Shown here piece by piece: positions 1-12,400 of a stretch of DNA of 64,000 nt. The DNA lies in the NCBI GenBank assembly GCA_023079485.1, contig CM041083.1:174399480-174463479 (forward strand), written 5' to 3'. Below the pieces are notes generated by a model that was not told the origin of the DNA, did no database searches, and was given only the letters and a program-made list of their open reading frames with translations. The translations under genes were made by a program, and so were the position numbers. Position 1 is the stretch's first letter; each line of letters starts with the position of its first letter. This DNA comes from Archilochus colubris. Taxonomy: Eukaryota; Chordata; Aves; Apodiformes; Trochilidae.

Positions 1-1730
1 AACTGTGAAAACAGCTCAAAGTTTTAAAACAAAAGAAGACTTCTTCATATCTTTGTATTGTACATAGATACCACTCACAGAAATTATCCTGATAAGCAAG
101 AAATTAGCTTCTTTATTTCTGCAATCAGGAAAAAAATTATAGAAGGAATCAATTTGCATATATTATTTTTTCACCTGCACTCTCGTGCATCTTTTAAAAG
201 ACTGATGAATCTTAAGACATTCTCCCTTCTTTGGCTTCTCACTGTCCTTTGTAAATACACTTTTTTTTTTTAATCTACCAGCAAATATATTCTATTTGCT
301 TTCTATTGGTAGCACCTGATTCCATAATCTGCCAAAAAGGAAAAGCCCAAAGTGACAGTGGTCAGAGACTTAAAACTTGGCACACTCTTTTACCAACAAC
401 CCTATTAAGTCTGTATCCTGTTATTTTTCTATATCTAAATGAGTAAAAACGCACAGACTGGATGCTAAATTTAACTAGAAAGCTTGGTATCTTTTAAGAC
501 AAATTAATATTTTAATCTTACATTGCCTATTGAATCAGTTTAATCACCATGGTGATGCTTTTACAGTTGTGCATGCATTTTTATCTATCATAAAATAGTA
601 GTTACAACTATTTTACAGCTAAGCCTGTGCAACTGGAACGTCAAGAGAAGCTGAGGAAACCAAGGTAACCACGAATCCAGATTCAGCCCTGCTGTAACGT
701 GCAGCAAAAGAATAAAGACAATAAAACTACATCTACTAAAATCAAGGCTGAGTTTACCAGATGTTGAGAATGGACAACTTAAAAAAAATCTTAAAGACCA
801 AATGCAAAGAACTTTTCTTTTCAGGAAACATTAAGAAGCGGAAGCTATGAGAAGGAAAACTAAAGAGACAAAACTTGCATTTTATTCTGATTCAAAGTGT
901 CCAATTTTTCTATATACAGGTTCAGCTGCCAGTATCACTAGATTATTAGCATACCTGAGAAACAGACTGGCTTTATAATAGCAAATTTAGAAATGCTGTT
1001 GTAAGGGAAATATATTCAGAGTTTTCCAGTAAAAAAGCTGTCACTGAACACAGCCCAGGATCACTAAACTGCCATAACATAACATTCTGTTAAGAAAGTA
1101 TTGCACACAGAACTTGCACAAAATTACATTGCACCTAATAATATTAAACTAAAGAAAAAATTCATTAAAATATTCCAGAGAATTGACCATGATCAAATGA
1201 TGCTGTTCCATCACATAATGTCAGTGTCATTTATCACTACATTAGTACAGATTTGTTACCATAACAACATGATATATTTTATCACTAACACAAATGGCAG
1301 CACTTTCTATAAATAGTAATTCCAGCATTCAGTATTTCTGATCCAACACAAATGAAAAATGAAAATGTTGTTCTTCAGAGTTGTAAAGCTTCAATGACAT
1401 TGTCAGTGAGTATATTACGCACTAATCTCTTATCAAAAGTACATGGTCTGATTTTGAGAACCAAACAGTTCTTGGATTCCAGCTCAACCACTGGAACATT
1501 GTATCAATTGTATGACTGAGGGAAGACATGTTCAGAATTGACATAAAACATCCCCAAAACTAACTTCAAATTTTCAACTGCTACAGCCAGAGATTAAAAT
1601 TAGAATACTTTAAATACTTTTCTTGAATTGTGATAAACTTTTAAATTTTGATGGTTTATTTACTACACAAAACCTTGGCTATTAAAACCCTAATTCTACA
1701 AGCATGTATCTCTGCAAAACTTATATTTAT

Positions 1731-1838
1731 CACAGAATGGTGTGGGAAGATAACTTAAAGACCATCTTACTCCCAACTCTGCCATGGGGAGGGGCACCTG
1801 CCACTAGACTAGGATGCCTCATCCAACCTAGCCTTAAT
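1731..1838 (-). mobile_element. CR1 LINE 3'-end fragment (antisense)
   Basis: Begins CACAGAATGG on the + strand, followed by diverged copies of the standard CR1 end read in reverse: a GACCATCTTACTCCCAACT-like segment, GCCATGGGGAGGGGCACCT, then CATCCAACCTAGCCTT. It lies in COG6 intron 18. It is old, with many substitutions relative to the usual avian CR1 end. Confidence 0.8.
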
Positions 1839-1884
1839 TTAAAGCTACATGTTGGAACCTTAAGGACTAACAGACATTTGTGGG

Positions 1885-1929
1885 GGGTTTGTTTGTTTGG
1901 AGTGTTTTTGTTTGTTTGTTTGTCTTTTT
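1885..1929. repeat. T/G-rich low-complexity tract (GTTT repeats)
   Basis: A GGGGGG run followed by GTTTGTTTG repeats. It lies about 45 bp from the antisense CR1 fragment in COG6 intron 18. Confidence 0.75.
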
Positions 1930-2609
1930 CCAATTCAGACCAGAACCTGAACTACAGCATTGAGTTAGAGCAGGCTAATAAACTCCTGGATGCCAGCTTA
2001 GCTGTAACAGCTATAACAACCATCCTCACACAGGCTCATCTCTCACATCTCAGCTGCCTGCTGCTGCAAGAGATCATGAACTCAGCTTAAATTGTGCTAA
2101 AAGATGTTTAAAAAGCTTATCAATGGGATAAAGCTAAAAGTGCATAATGCTCAGTTTATCTTGGTTCATCTGACAGAAGAAATAATAATTTCTAATAATA
2201 AGTCAAAGTAATTTTACAGTGCCTGAATCCTTATGGTATTATAAAGTCTATCTCTGAAAAATTCCTACTGTGTTATCAGTGAAAAACTGAGGCTTTTAAA
2301 ATACATTTATTGTTAATTATGATTTTTAAATAGATCTACATTAAAAAAAAATTCAAATCAAGAGCTAAACCATAGGTTTAATACCTTGATACCTAGAAGT
2401 TGCAATACTTCACTGATCTTACTGCTCAAGCTACCCTGTTTGATATGTACTGAGTAGAACAGCTCTCACAAGAGGGTCAGCTCTGCTGGCTGAGCTGCAC
2501 CAATGGTAAACCTGGCAGAGACCCAGCAAAATACTAACAAGCACCAACATTCCCAGTGCCAAGCCATGCCCCAGGTATATGGCACAAAACTGGAAGTCTT
2601 TGAATGAGG

Positions 2610-2696
2610 AGAACCTGAGCAATACAGCAGGAGAACATGGCAGTGTGGCTAGCTAATCTCTCTAGGTCCTTCCAACTGAAATATTTTATTCTCAGA
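2610..2696 (+). mobile_element. Possible degraded CR1 3' end
   Basis: The segment TAATCTCTCTAGGTCCTTCC, followed by AACTGAAATATTTTATTCTC, resembles the sense CR1 terminus (GATCTCTAGAGGTCCCTTCC then AACC...ATTCT). Similarity is limited to the last 50-60 bases, so this is tentative. Confidence 0.45.
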
Positions 2697-3405
2697 ACGT
2701 CTCAACAATAAATATTTTTCCCTTGAAATATGCCATTTTTAATTACAAAAATTTCTGGTCTCAATTTCTGGTATATTCTGTAACCTCCATTCTTCAAAGA
2801 AGTGTGAAAAATAATGTCAAGAAGTTTGGATAAGTGCAGCATGTAATTCTCTGAGTTAAAGTACTATAGAATGTCTTCTTCACATGGTTCACGTTTAACT
2901 GGAAAGAAATTTGTGGCACTTTTGTAGAGTAACCTCAGCACAATATTCAATGAGACAGAATGCCAATACTCTACAGCAGAAGACAACAAAGCTCAAAATC
3001 CCAGACCTAAATGGACAGTGATGACACAAGAAATCCCAAGCAGTACACATACTCTGTATTTCATTTAGAATACTTACAAAATAGTTCTGAAACAATAAGT
3101 ATCTGATTTAACAAGCAACTGCTGACACAGCAGAACATGTTCAAAATCCATGAATGCAATTCATTTTGATGGTGTTTGTTAAACCAAGAGTAACTACTTC
3201 AAGAAATTTACAGAATTTCATATTCCTCACTACTTGTTCAAAAAGAGGAGAGTCAGAACAAAACTGAATTGTGACCTGAAGGACAATGCAGATATGATCA
3301 CAGATGATAACTCGAATTCTCATCATGATTCACTAAAACCTAATCAAATTCATCTTTCTTATCATTATGCAGGCATAATAGAAATTCAAAAGGTAAGGTA
3401 CTTAC

Positions 3406-3485
3406 TTCACAGTGGCACTCAGAAGGAAATTCAGCTGGGACATTAACAGACTATCTGGAGCAGAGAGATAGCGATCAAACTGAGC
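3406..3485 (-). CDS. COG6: COG6 exon 18 (residues 574-600, last codon split)
   Basis: 80 nt reading [20 protein letters not shown] then LLSATV, plus AA of a Lys codon to be completed in the terminal exon. The acceptor is ACCCAG and the donor is GTAAGT. The remaining C-terminus (about 48 residues in human, starting EQIVKQST) is not present in 1-3405. Confidence 0.96.
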
Positions 3486-6400
3486 CTGGGTGTGGGGAAG
3501 AAAAAGAAAAGAATGAGATAAACATATTAAAACTTTGCTGTTAGATGAAAATAGGTAAAACCACATCTCTAAAAAGTGATTACATTAAAATGGCACTTTC
3601 TAATTTGATATAAATTCTTTTTCATATCTTTAAGAGAGTGCCTGAAACACTATACAGATGTTTAAGGTAGAACTTAACCTTATGACCACCTTCAGCACCT
3701 ATGTCACTAAATTTTTAAGTTTCTGACTGAGAAGTAGAGATGGAGAGGCAAGTAATGGGCTGACATTGCAGCAGGAGAGGTTTAGACTAGATATTAGGAA
3801 GAATTTCTTTACTGAAAGAGTGGTCAGGCACTGGAACAGGTTGCCCAGGGAGGTGGTTGAGTTACCATCCCTGGAGGCATTTAAGAAATGTGTGCACATG
3901 GCACTTCAGCGCCTGCTCTAGTGGCCAAGATTGTAGGGTTTGGGGGTTTTTCTTTGGTTTTTTGGTTTTTGTTTTTTTTCTTTTTTTGGTTTGGTTTGAT
4001 TTTTTTGTCTATGAGTGTATGGTTGGACTTGGTGATCTCAAAGGTCCCTTCCAACCATGATCATTCTGTGCTTTGGTAATGAGAATCTAGCTTCCATAAT
4101 TATCCAACAAAGTTTCCTATGCAGCTGGTGCATGTCTGCAGGCACCTCTGAATGCCAGACTTAGTCTGTTCAATGCATAGAGAATACAGTGACCTCCTCC
4201 TAGTCTGTCCAGGTTAGACACGTTGCACATTTCTTTATACATGTTTCTTTTTACTTTTTGGCAGAGTCACTGCTTAATCATCTATCTAATGAGCACTTAC
4301 GTTGGGAAAAGCCAAGAGCAAGGGGCCTTGCTCAGATTCCTCCAACTGCTTCTATGCTTGCTTCTCCTCCTTATAATATAGTGAAAAAAACTATAGTACT
4401 TTGATTTTAGTAGTTTGGAGGAAAACACTATGAATTACTGCTGTCTTCAACTACCTATTAGACATCCCTGAAAGTGTTCAGTCAGGTTGGATGGGGCTCT
4501 GAGGAAGCTGATGTAGAAGTTGTCCCTGTTCATGGCAAGGAAGCAGCACTAGATGATCTTCAAATGCCACTTCCAATTCAAACAATTCTATTATCAAATG
4601 ACTATAGAGAAAATGGAGTAAGGCCTTCTCACAAGTGAAAACATGAGGAACACTGAACACCTTACACTAAGGCAAATTCTGATTAGACAGTAAGTGAAAA
4701 AATTTTTTCCAGGACTACCAAACACTGAACATGCTACCCAGAACCATCCTCAAGAATTACTCACTCAGGCAAGGTCTTAGGTAACTCTCATCTAACAATG
4801 GCAATGTTCCCAAACACTGGGTTTATCTTCTCTATTTGGTAAACCCTAAAATCCATATCCATCTATAACTTGTAAACATCCATAATGTGTAAAAAGCAGG
4901 CACAAATGACTAATGAAATCACTCACAGGTCTCAAAAACTAACTTTCTGGGATTAAGTGCCCTCAGTTTGGAAAACAGTGGAACTTTAGTTGAAGGATGT
5001 GTACTTTACTAGGACAGCACTTATAAGCATATATGAACTTAAAAGGCTGGAACCTAGAAAACTTTCAGGTGAAGTGGGGGGGCAGTGAATCTGCCTGCAA
5101 GTACTCCTTCCAGACAGTTTAAATCCTGGGAAGCAAACAGATTAGGCTGATGGATGGGATTTACATGGGTTTGATTTCACCACACTGGTTTCCATTCTGG
5201 TTGATGTTCACACAGGCAGATAATAAACAAAGTAATGAAGAAAATAAAACAGGTGGATCACTCCCTTCCTATCCAAGTTAAAATGAAAAATTACCTCTAT
5301 AGCTAACAAGGTTATGTACCTAAATACTTTAAAGAGATGGTCCCAAAGCTGCAGTCTTTAAATTCCTTAGTGGTCTACAAGGACATGACAAAAAGAAGAT
5401 ATTTTGAATGCAAAATTTTGAAATACTGGTAAGCATGCACACTGATCAGTGGTAAACCACTGATTCCTCTATGTCAGAGCTCTGTTCATCCAACCAGCTC
5501 AGGAGTCAGTCATTTAAATCTTCAAGAGGAAAATGGGACACACTGACACAATCAGTAAGGATTCAACATACAATTTTTAAAGAACTTTTTTTTTTTTAAA
5601 TTCTTTTGAAGAAAGTGTATGTAGTATGTATATGAAGTATACGTACTGTGGGATGAGCAGGTCTTATCTACAGCTAAGCTTTCAGAATAAAACTTTATTT
5701 TCAGAATAAAACTAAACTTCTCTAAGCAAGAAGACTGACAGATCATAGATTATTGCCTACTGAAGAGTGATATTGCTATATGTATGCAAAATAGCCTTCA
5801 CACACTCTAAAAGATCAGCTGCTAATTTTTTTAAAAATCTATTGTAGCTTTCAACCTAAAAAAATTTAACTGTCACATATGCCTAGCATCTAGCTTCTGA
5901 GTTTAGCTGAACTATTTGCATAAAATCAAAGCCTTAGGACTAAAATTATAAATGATAGCAGAACTATATTTCAAAGCATACAGGGGAAAAAAAACACCTT
6001 TGGTGATTAAAACTAATTAGAGCTAAGTATTTGCTTTTAGCAATTTAAGATGACTCATGGGATAACATTGTTGTAAGCAAAGTTCTGTTTCTCAAGGCTT
6101 AGAAACTAGTATTTTTTTTCCACTAGTTCAAATAATTTATGTATGTATTCAAGTGGTCAAATTACTGCACATGAAGAAAGTATTCCCAGACATGTAGTTT
6201 AGCTGTTCTTAAAGACTAGGACTGGTTAGATGAATATCCACTACATCACATCATCAATAGCATTGTCATTCATTTAATTGCTGGCCAAGAGTCTTTGTCA
6301 TGTTACAGCAGCATCATCATTTTATGAAATTGTACAATGCTTACCATTGCAACCTTCAGGGACACAGAATCCATGCTTGACAAATTTGAAAGAGGACCCT

Positions 6401-9400
6401 AAGAATCAGTTGTCAAATGGGGATGGAAAGAAAATAAAAATTAAAAGATGGAAAAAGAGAAGAAATATTAAATAATTCTACAATCAGTTCAGTCATAACT
6501 TGTTATTGGGTCTTGCTACCAAATCTTTAATGTTTGGAAACTGAATCACCACGTCAATGCTGAAATGCTGTAGCAGTTCATTTGTACTCTGCCAGTCTTT
6601 TAAACTAAAAACTCAGAATACCAAGTTAATGTGACCTTTCAATTCCTTTTCTTTCTTCTGCACTATAAAATCATAAACACCCCGAAAAGCTTTCTACAGT
6701 CTCAGATGAAAACTGAACTGCAAACCAGCAACACGCACGTGGTATTCTAGAACTCCAGCAAACAGCTTAGCTTTACTGGTGTGCAGAACTCAAGCCTGCT
6801 TCCCAGTAAATCTTCGGTGCTGGTATGGAATTACAATGTATACATGCTGCCTAACCCCTTGCAAATCCTGTGATGTCAACACCTCTGCAGCCAGGCAGCT
6901 GGACAGATACAAATGAAAATTGCTAAATTCCATTAAACAATCTACCCTAGTTTATTTGAAATTGGTTTTAGAGCAGGAGACTCATGAATAGGAAACCAAG
7001 CTAAGTTTCCCATCAGATTATTCATACATTTATTTATTCATTTTTAAACATAAAAGTGTTGCATCTGGGCATTTTATGCAAAATTATTGGCTGAAGTAAC
7101 AACACAGCACTCCAACAGAGTTCTGCTTTCTCCAGAAAACACTGTTCTCTGACTTCACAAAAGATCACAAAAGGACACATGGACAGATGAAGGGAAGAGG
7201 AGGTGTATTAACACTTATCATATAACAACAGAGACTCACAAGAAGAGCATGAGCTCTGAATTCCAGTTTTCAGCTCACTTTAAGAAATCTGAATTTTTCA
7301 CTTTTTAGAATCTGTTAGCATTAGAATAATTGGAGCAATAAATAAGGACAAAAGAAGAAACTATTTCAAAGTACTATTAAACTCCTCTGCCAATTTTTCA
7401 TGGGAGAAGAAAGCAGTAAGTCTCTAATGCATGCAGTGCCTCCACTCCACGTGGAGTGTGCAGTGGGAGACACCTGAATGCTGCATGCACTGTAGGTCCA
7501 GTACTGTTCTAGATGTCATGGAAGTGTTACAGGTACGTAGTATTTGTGCTATAAAGCCAGCCTGACTGACATTTTGAGTCATATTAAACTACCTATATAT
7601 TTATTTGGAGAACACAGAGGATGTCTGTGGTGTATGGAGCCTGTTGAACTGTTACATCCCAAACCTGCCAGGGTTGCTGTATATACAGTGTGAGTGTGCA
7701 CCTGTACTTATGAGGTGCCTTTGTAGTCCTGATCTTTGCAATAAAAAAAAAAATCCACTGGTATTACTGAGTTTTTGCTTTCAGGAAGCTTAACTTGCAT
7801 AAATCTTAAGTGTCAAAATTCTTCTAGGTGGCAGGAATGCAATACCTCCTCAACATGTACATTATATAAGCTTACCTGTTCTGGTTTGTGTTGCTGCAAA
7901 GCATTATATATGTAACTTAGACCAGCTCTGGTTAACACGTAGGAGGCTTGCTCATTTATGAGTGTATCCAAATGAGCTTCAATCTGAAAGCCAAGAATAA
8001 GGTATTTATAAAATGGGCATGAGAATATTAAACAGAGTAAGGTATGGGGTTAAAATGTCTAGAAACAGAAATAAGATGAAAAAAAAGTAAGAAAAGGCAA
8101 GTAATCAACAAACAAGAAAAAAACAAATACATACAGCATGACTATGTTATCCATTCATATCTGCCATAGTGTAAGAAAATAATAAATATACTGGTAATTC
8201 TTTCACATCTAACAGAACAACCTGGTTTTTTTCTATTTCTAAATTCAGCAGGACCAAAAATTAATACCAAAGCTGTAATCTTAAAAATCACTATGTAATT
8301 TTATTTTGCCATAGTTCTTTGAACATATGTGATAATTCTTTGAAAATATGCAATAAAAATCACCCAACTCATACTGAAAATATTAACTATAGTATGGCAG
8401 TTTTATAATAGAGAGATTGTCTTTCACAAGGAAAATAAAATTGAAACTAAATATAACCACTAATGCTTTTAAATTCTATAAACACTTATTTGAAAACGCT
8501 AACTGAAAGAACAATAGACAATGAAATTAGTGCTATTAATTATACTTTCATATGAAAAAAGTCATAGAAGTATTTTACATTCTTAATATAATCTTCACTT
8601 TGTAAAGAAACCTAATCAATAAATTCATTCACAGCAGAAGCAATCATTTTTAGTCTGAATAGCCTTGAAAGGTATTTGGGTATATATACATTATTATCTT
8701 ATTTTTACAGATACCTACCCACATTTCTTTTCTTTTTCTTTCAATACTAAAGAAAAGCAAAAAATCTATAATATACAAAACTCTAGTAAAATGGAAGACT
8801 TTCATGCCTGGTATTTTAAGAATTCACTATTTTACTTCCTAAAGTTCTTTAGAAAAATGCACTTTTCTTTTTAAATCATAAGGGAAATCTTAATATTTCA
8901 ATTTGGAAATTTAACTGTCTTAGAGAGAGTTCTTTCTTTCTATGAAAAATGTTTCCCTTATTAAATATGCCATTCTAACTCCACTTTAATAACCTACTTA
9001 TGTGTAATCTTAAAGATATTTTTCAGTCCGTTCCTGTATTTCTAAAACGTTTGAAGAAAGTAAATGTTACTAAATGTACAACCTTCAATTCTACTGCTTA
9101 TTTGAGGAATAAATCAATTGCCACATTTAACTGTGAAAAAGAAACTCTGATGATGGAAATCAGTAATGCTCAGTTTGGTGGGGTTGTCTGTTTGTTTCAG
9201 AGCTAAAAAGGTGCTAGATATTCTAATTAGGAGTACAAAGTGAAAAATGTTTCACAGTAAATCTTTACTGATGCCTTCATATAAGAAGTTACAACTTTTC
9301 CCCAAGATCCCAGCTCCAAAGCCTCTCCTGAGGTACAATGCAGAGATGTTCATGGAGGAAAACTAGAAGAGGGCAGTGCCTACATTTTCCCAAGTCAATG

Positions 9401-12400
9401 GCTTATGAACTACATTTCCATTTCAAAATGGTTCCACATATGAACTACTCTCTGTTAATGTTAGGTGAAACCAAACAAATGAGGAAAGTGGTAAGGACTA
9501 AGGTAGGAACTTAAGCTACACTATATTCTGGTATGAACTAAATGATGATGGTGTATTAAGTGCATGATGGAATATAGTCAGCCATTTGACTGAGCTTTCA
9601 ACTTCCCTTTTCTCAAAGTTTAGAATTAGGATTATGAAAATGTTTACTGATATGGATTTATCTACAATGAAACCAAACCAAATCTTGTAATATTTTTTTT
9701 GTCTGTTTAAAATAAAAGATGCTGTGTATCGCAAGCCCTGATACCTCCTGTTTGCTTATGGTGTCTGATAGAAACCCCTATTACCTTGTTTTTGAGAAAT
9801 GAGCCAAAGCCAAATCAAAGATAAATTCTCATCACAATTCATGGTCTTCAAAAAAATCAGCAATAAATTAATTTTCTTTTGCTGCTGTCAAAGCTTACCT
9901 GAAACTGTAACATTTCTAGACGTTTGTCAGTGAATTCAAAGAGAGCCAAAGTGGTCTTCATCATGTAAAGTGAATTTACCATGAAGGTTGCCATATCAGC
10001 TGTGCCCAAATTACTAGCAGACATAGTACACATCTGTAACAATGGATCTAGCACACAAGACAGAACCTAAAACAGAAAACACAGAAAAGATGGGGGAGGG
10101 AAATCATGTCACACAAGGCTTCTAAGCACATTCTGTCTCTTATAAGGTATTTAATTCCCTAAGTAGAATAAAGAGAAATGAGAGTTTCCAACTGTGAAAG
10201 CCGTTTTCCACTGGATTTGTCAGCAGGTGATCAGCTACCACAGTGATGGGAAAAGTATAAAAACCTGAGAAGAACAGATTCCTCCTAGCAGGAGGAAGAA
10301 TAACCCAGATTAGATAATTGGTAATTGCATAATCTTGAAGGTGTATTTACTTAATGGAGTAGTAATTGGATAACAGAATTTAGATACTGTGTTAAGAGTA
10401 GCACTCCATACTGTACTGTAATTATCCACTTTGTTAGTCACCACCTTATTCGCATTAAAAACTCGGGGTTGGTAGAAAGCTCTAAAATGGGACCAGACAG
10501 AAAAGATTAATGTTTCACCCATCTTTTGTGTACTGAGCCTTGCACATATTTTTTTTTTCCTCCCCTCCTCCTCAGAGCAGTCAAAGTTCCTTATACCTGC
10601 ACAAAGTCAGCTTGACGGGCATCCAGTGGCACAACAGATGAATCATGAGAGGCCAGAACCTCCCGCAGCAAGTTAAGTGTCTGATTTAGTGCAGAGCTTG
10701 GGCCAAGATCAGGAGGTGGGAGTTCAACCTGAAGAACAAGATGATCTGTTCATGGTGAGTTTTTAAATTTCATCCAATCTGTTAGTACAAATGCAAGACG
10801 CTAATAATAAAACTACATGTAGCCATGCAAAGAATGTCAGTTTGACACTGGACAACTCTAGCGCCTTTCAGATAATAATTGCCTGCAACTTTCAATGTAA
10901 CCATCCCATTCAGTGACAAACAAACAAAATTGAATTTTTCCTTTGTCTCAGACTACACATAACATCCAGTTTTAAAGAAACTCAACAACTACCACTTTTG
11001 GTAGTAAAAATAATACATTTTCTTGATTAGGTGCCAGTGAACAGCCACATTGTTATCACCACTGAGTTCACTTTGAGCAGGACCTGTAAATACCCAAAAT
11101 CTACTGCAGGCAGAGTTCTGGGATATCAGGGCCATACTGCAACACCTGAATGGAGTCATCTTCTTGACAAGGCTGCACAGCCCCTGTCATGTTGTGTGAA
11201 AGCTGCAGTTACAGATGCATCAGTCTTAATCCCTAGTAAGTTTTAACTTTTAATTACCAGTATATAAATGAACTGTGTACAAGCTAACTTGAGCATGCCT
11301 AGATAAACTGCAGTACTGCAAGTACTGGAATGCAGGGCTCATGCAAAGAAAAGAGGTAGGGATTGCAGATGATTAAAACCCTGAAGGAATAAAAGTTGGT
11401 AAATAATATAGGAAAAAAAATACTTTCAGGGTCAAATTATGAAAAGTTCAAGCACCTAAAATGTACTGAAATTCTTTGCTGTTTTTAACATAGGCTCACA
11501 TACTCTGGCCCTTCTTTGTAACAGGCAAATACCTACCAACTCCTCCACAGAATATATAATATAAAACCTAATACATCTCTCTTTCTAAACCCACGTTGCT
11601 CAGGCTTCTCTCCAAATGTAGTTGCTTCAATGCTGCCTCAAACTGTCTTCCTGCTGCCTCAATACCCTTACTACAATCCAAGCTGGTGGCCTTTTACCCT
11701 TCTGCCAACAACCCTCTTCCCACCTTCCTGTCTGCTTGCCTACCTGAGGGTAAGCACTGATCTGGCTGGATCACAGGGAAATCAGGAGACTCCCAGCAAC
11801 ACAAAGTAAGTGAACTTCAAGGCATAATGTCTTTCCAGAAGGATGCAGGGAGAACTAAATTTGGCCTGGTCTGGAACTGGCCTGTGAGTCCAACTGGAGA
11901 TGTTTGGGTGCAGCAGAGCAAGGCAGAATGCACTGCTGCAATGCTCTCAAGGCTCTAGCTGAACAAAAAAACATGCAGCTTGGCATGGACTCTCAAGATA
12001 CACAGGCAACATGCTCCATCCCTTCCCAAATGAGAACTGCTGATTAATAGTGCAGTAATGTACATGTCTGAGTCTCCAAGACAGAAAAAAAACCACCAAA
12101 GGGGAAGAGACTGATGGCCAAAGAAACCAAAGAGGAGAGCATAACAGGCATTTTCAGAGTACAGCATTTCAGAAATCAATCTGTACTTTATGAATGAGCC
12201 ACTAGGGAAAGAAGAAACAGCTCTCTCTTTGGAGTTAGGCCTAGCTTTTACATTGTGTGTTTCAAAACATGCAAGATACCTTACATGTCCCCACACAGTT
12301 ACCAAGACAGATTAAACAAACTTTTTTGCATCCTTCTGAATACAGTGTTCCTCTATTCTCACTTTCCAAGAGAGAGCATACCAAGTTAAGGAACTAATGG

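Larger units (their letters stand above)
1..3405 (-). other. COG6: COG6 intron 18 (partial)
   Basis: AT-rich sequence with the antisense CR1 fragment, a T/G tract and a doubtful CR1 remnant listed separately. I searched both strands for the terminal COG6 exon (EQIVKQST..., CRAYGEVY...) and did not find it. Nothing else is recognised. Confidence 0.8.
3486..6344 (-). other. COG6: COG6 intron 17
   Basis: Carries two sense-strand CR1 3' ends. A 15-bp direct duplication (TTTCAGAATAAAACT) lies at 5680-5713. The remainder is unremarkable AT-rich sequence. Confidence 0.8.

Noticed and set aside
5680..5713. 15-bp direct duplication TTTCAGAATAAAACT as a target-site duplication
   Set aside because: The copies are only 4 bp apart with nothing inserted between them. 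Simple slippage is sufficient.
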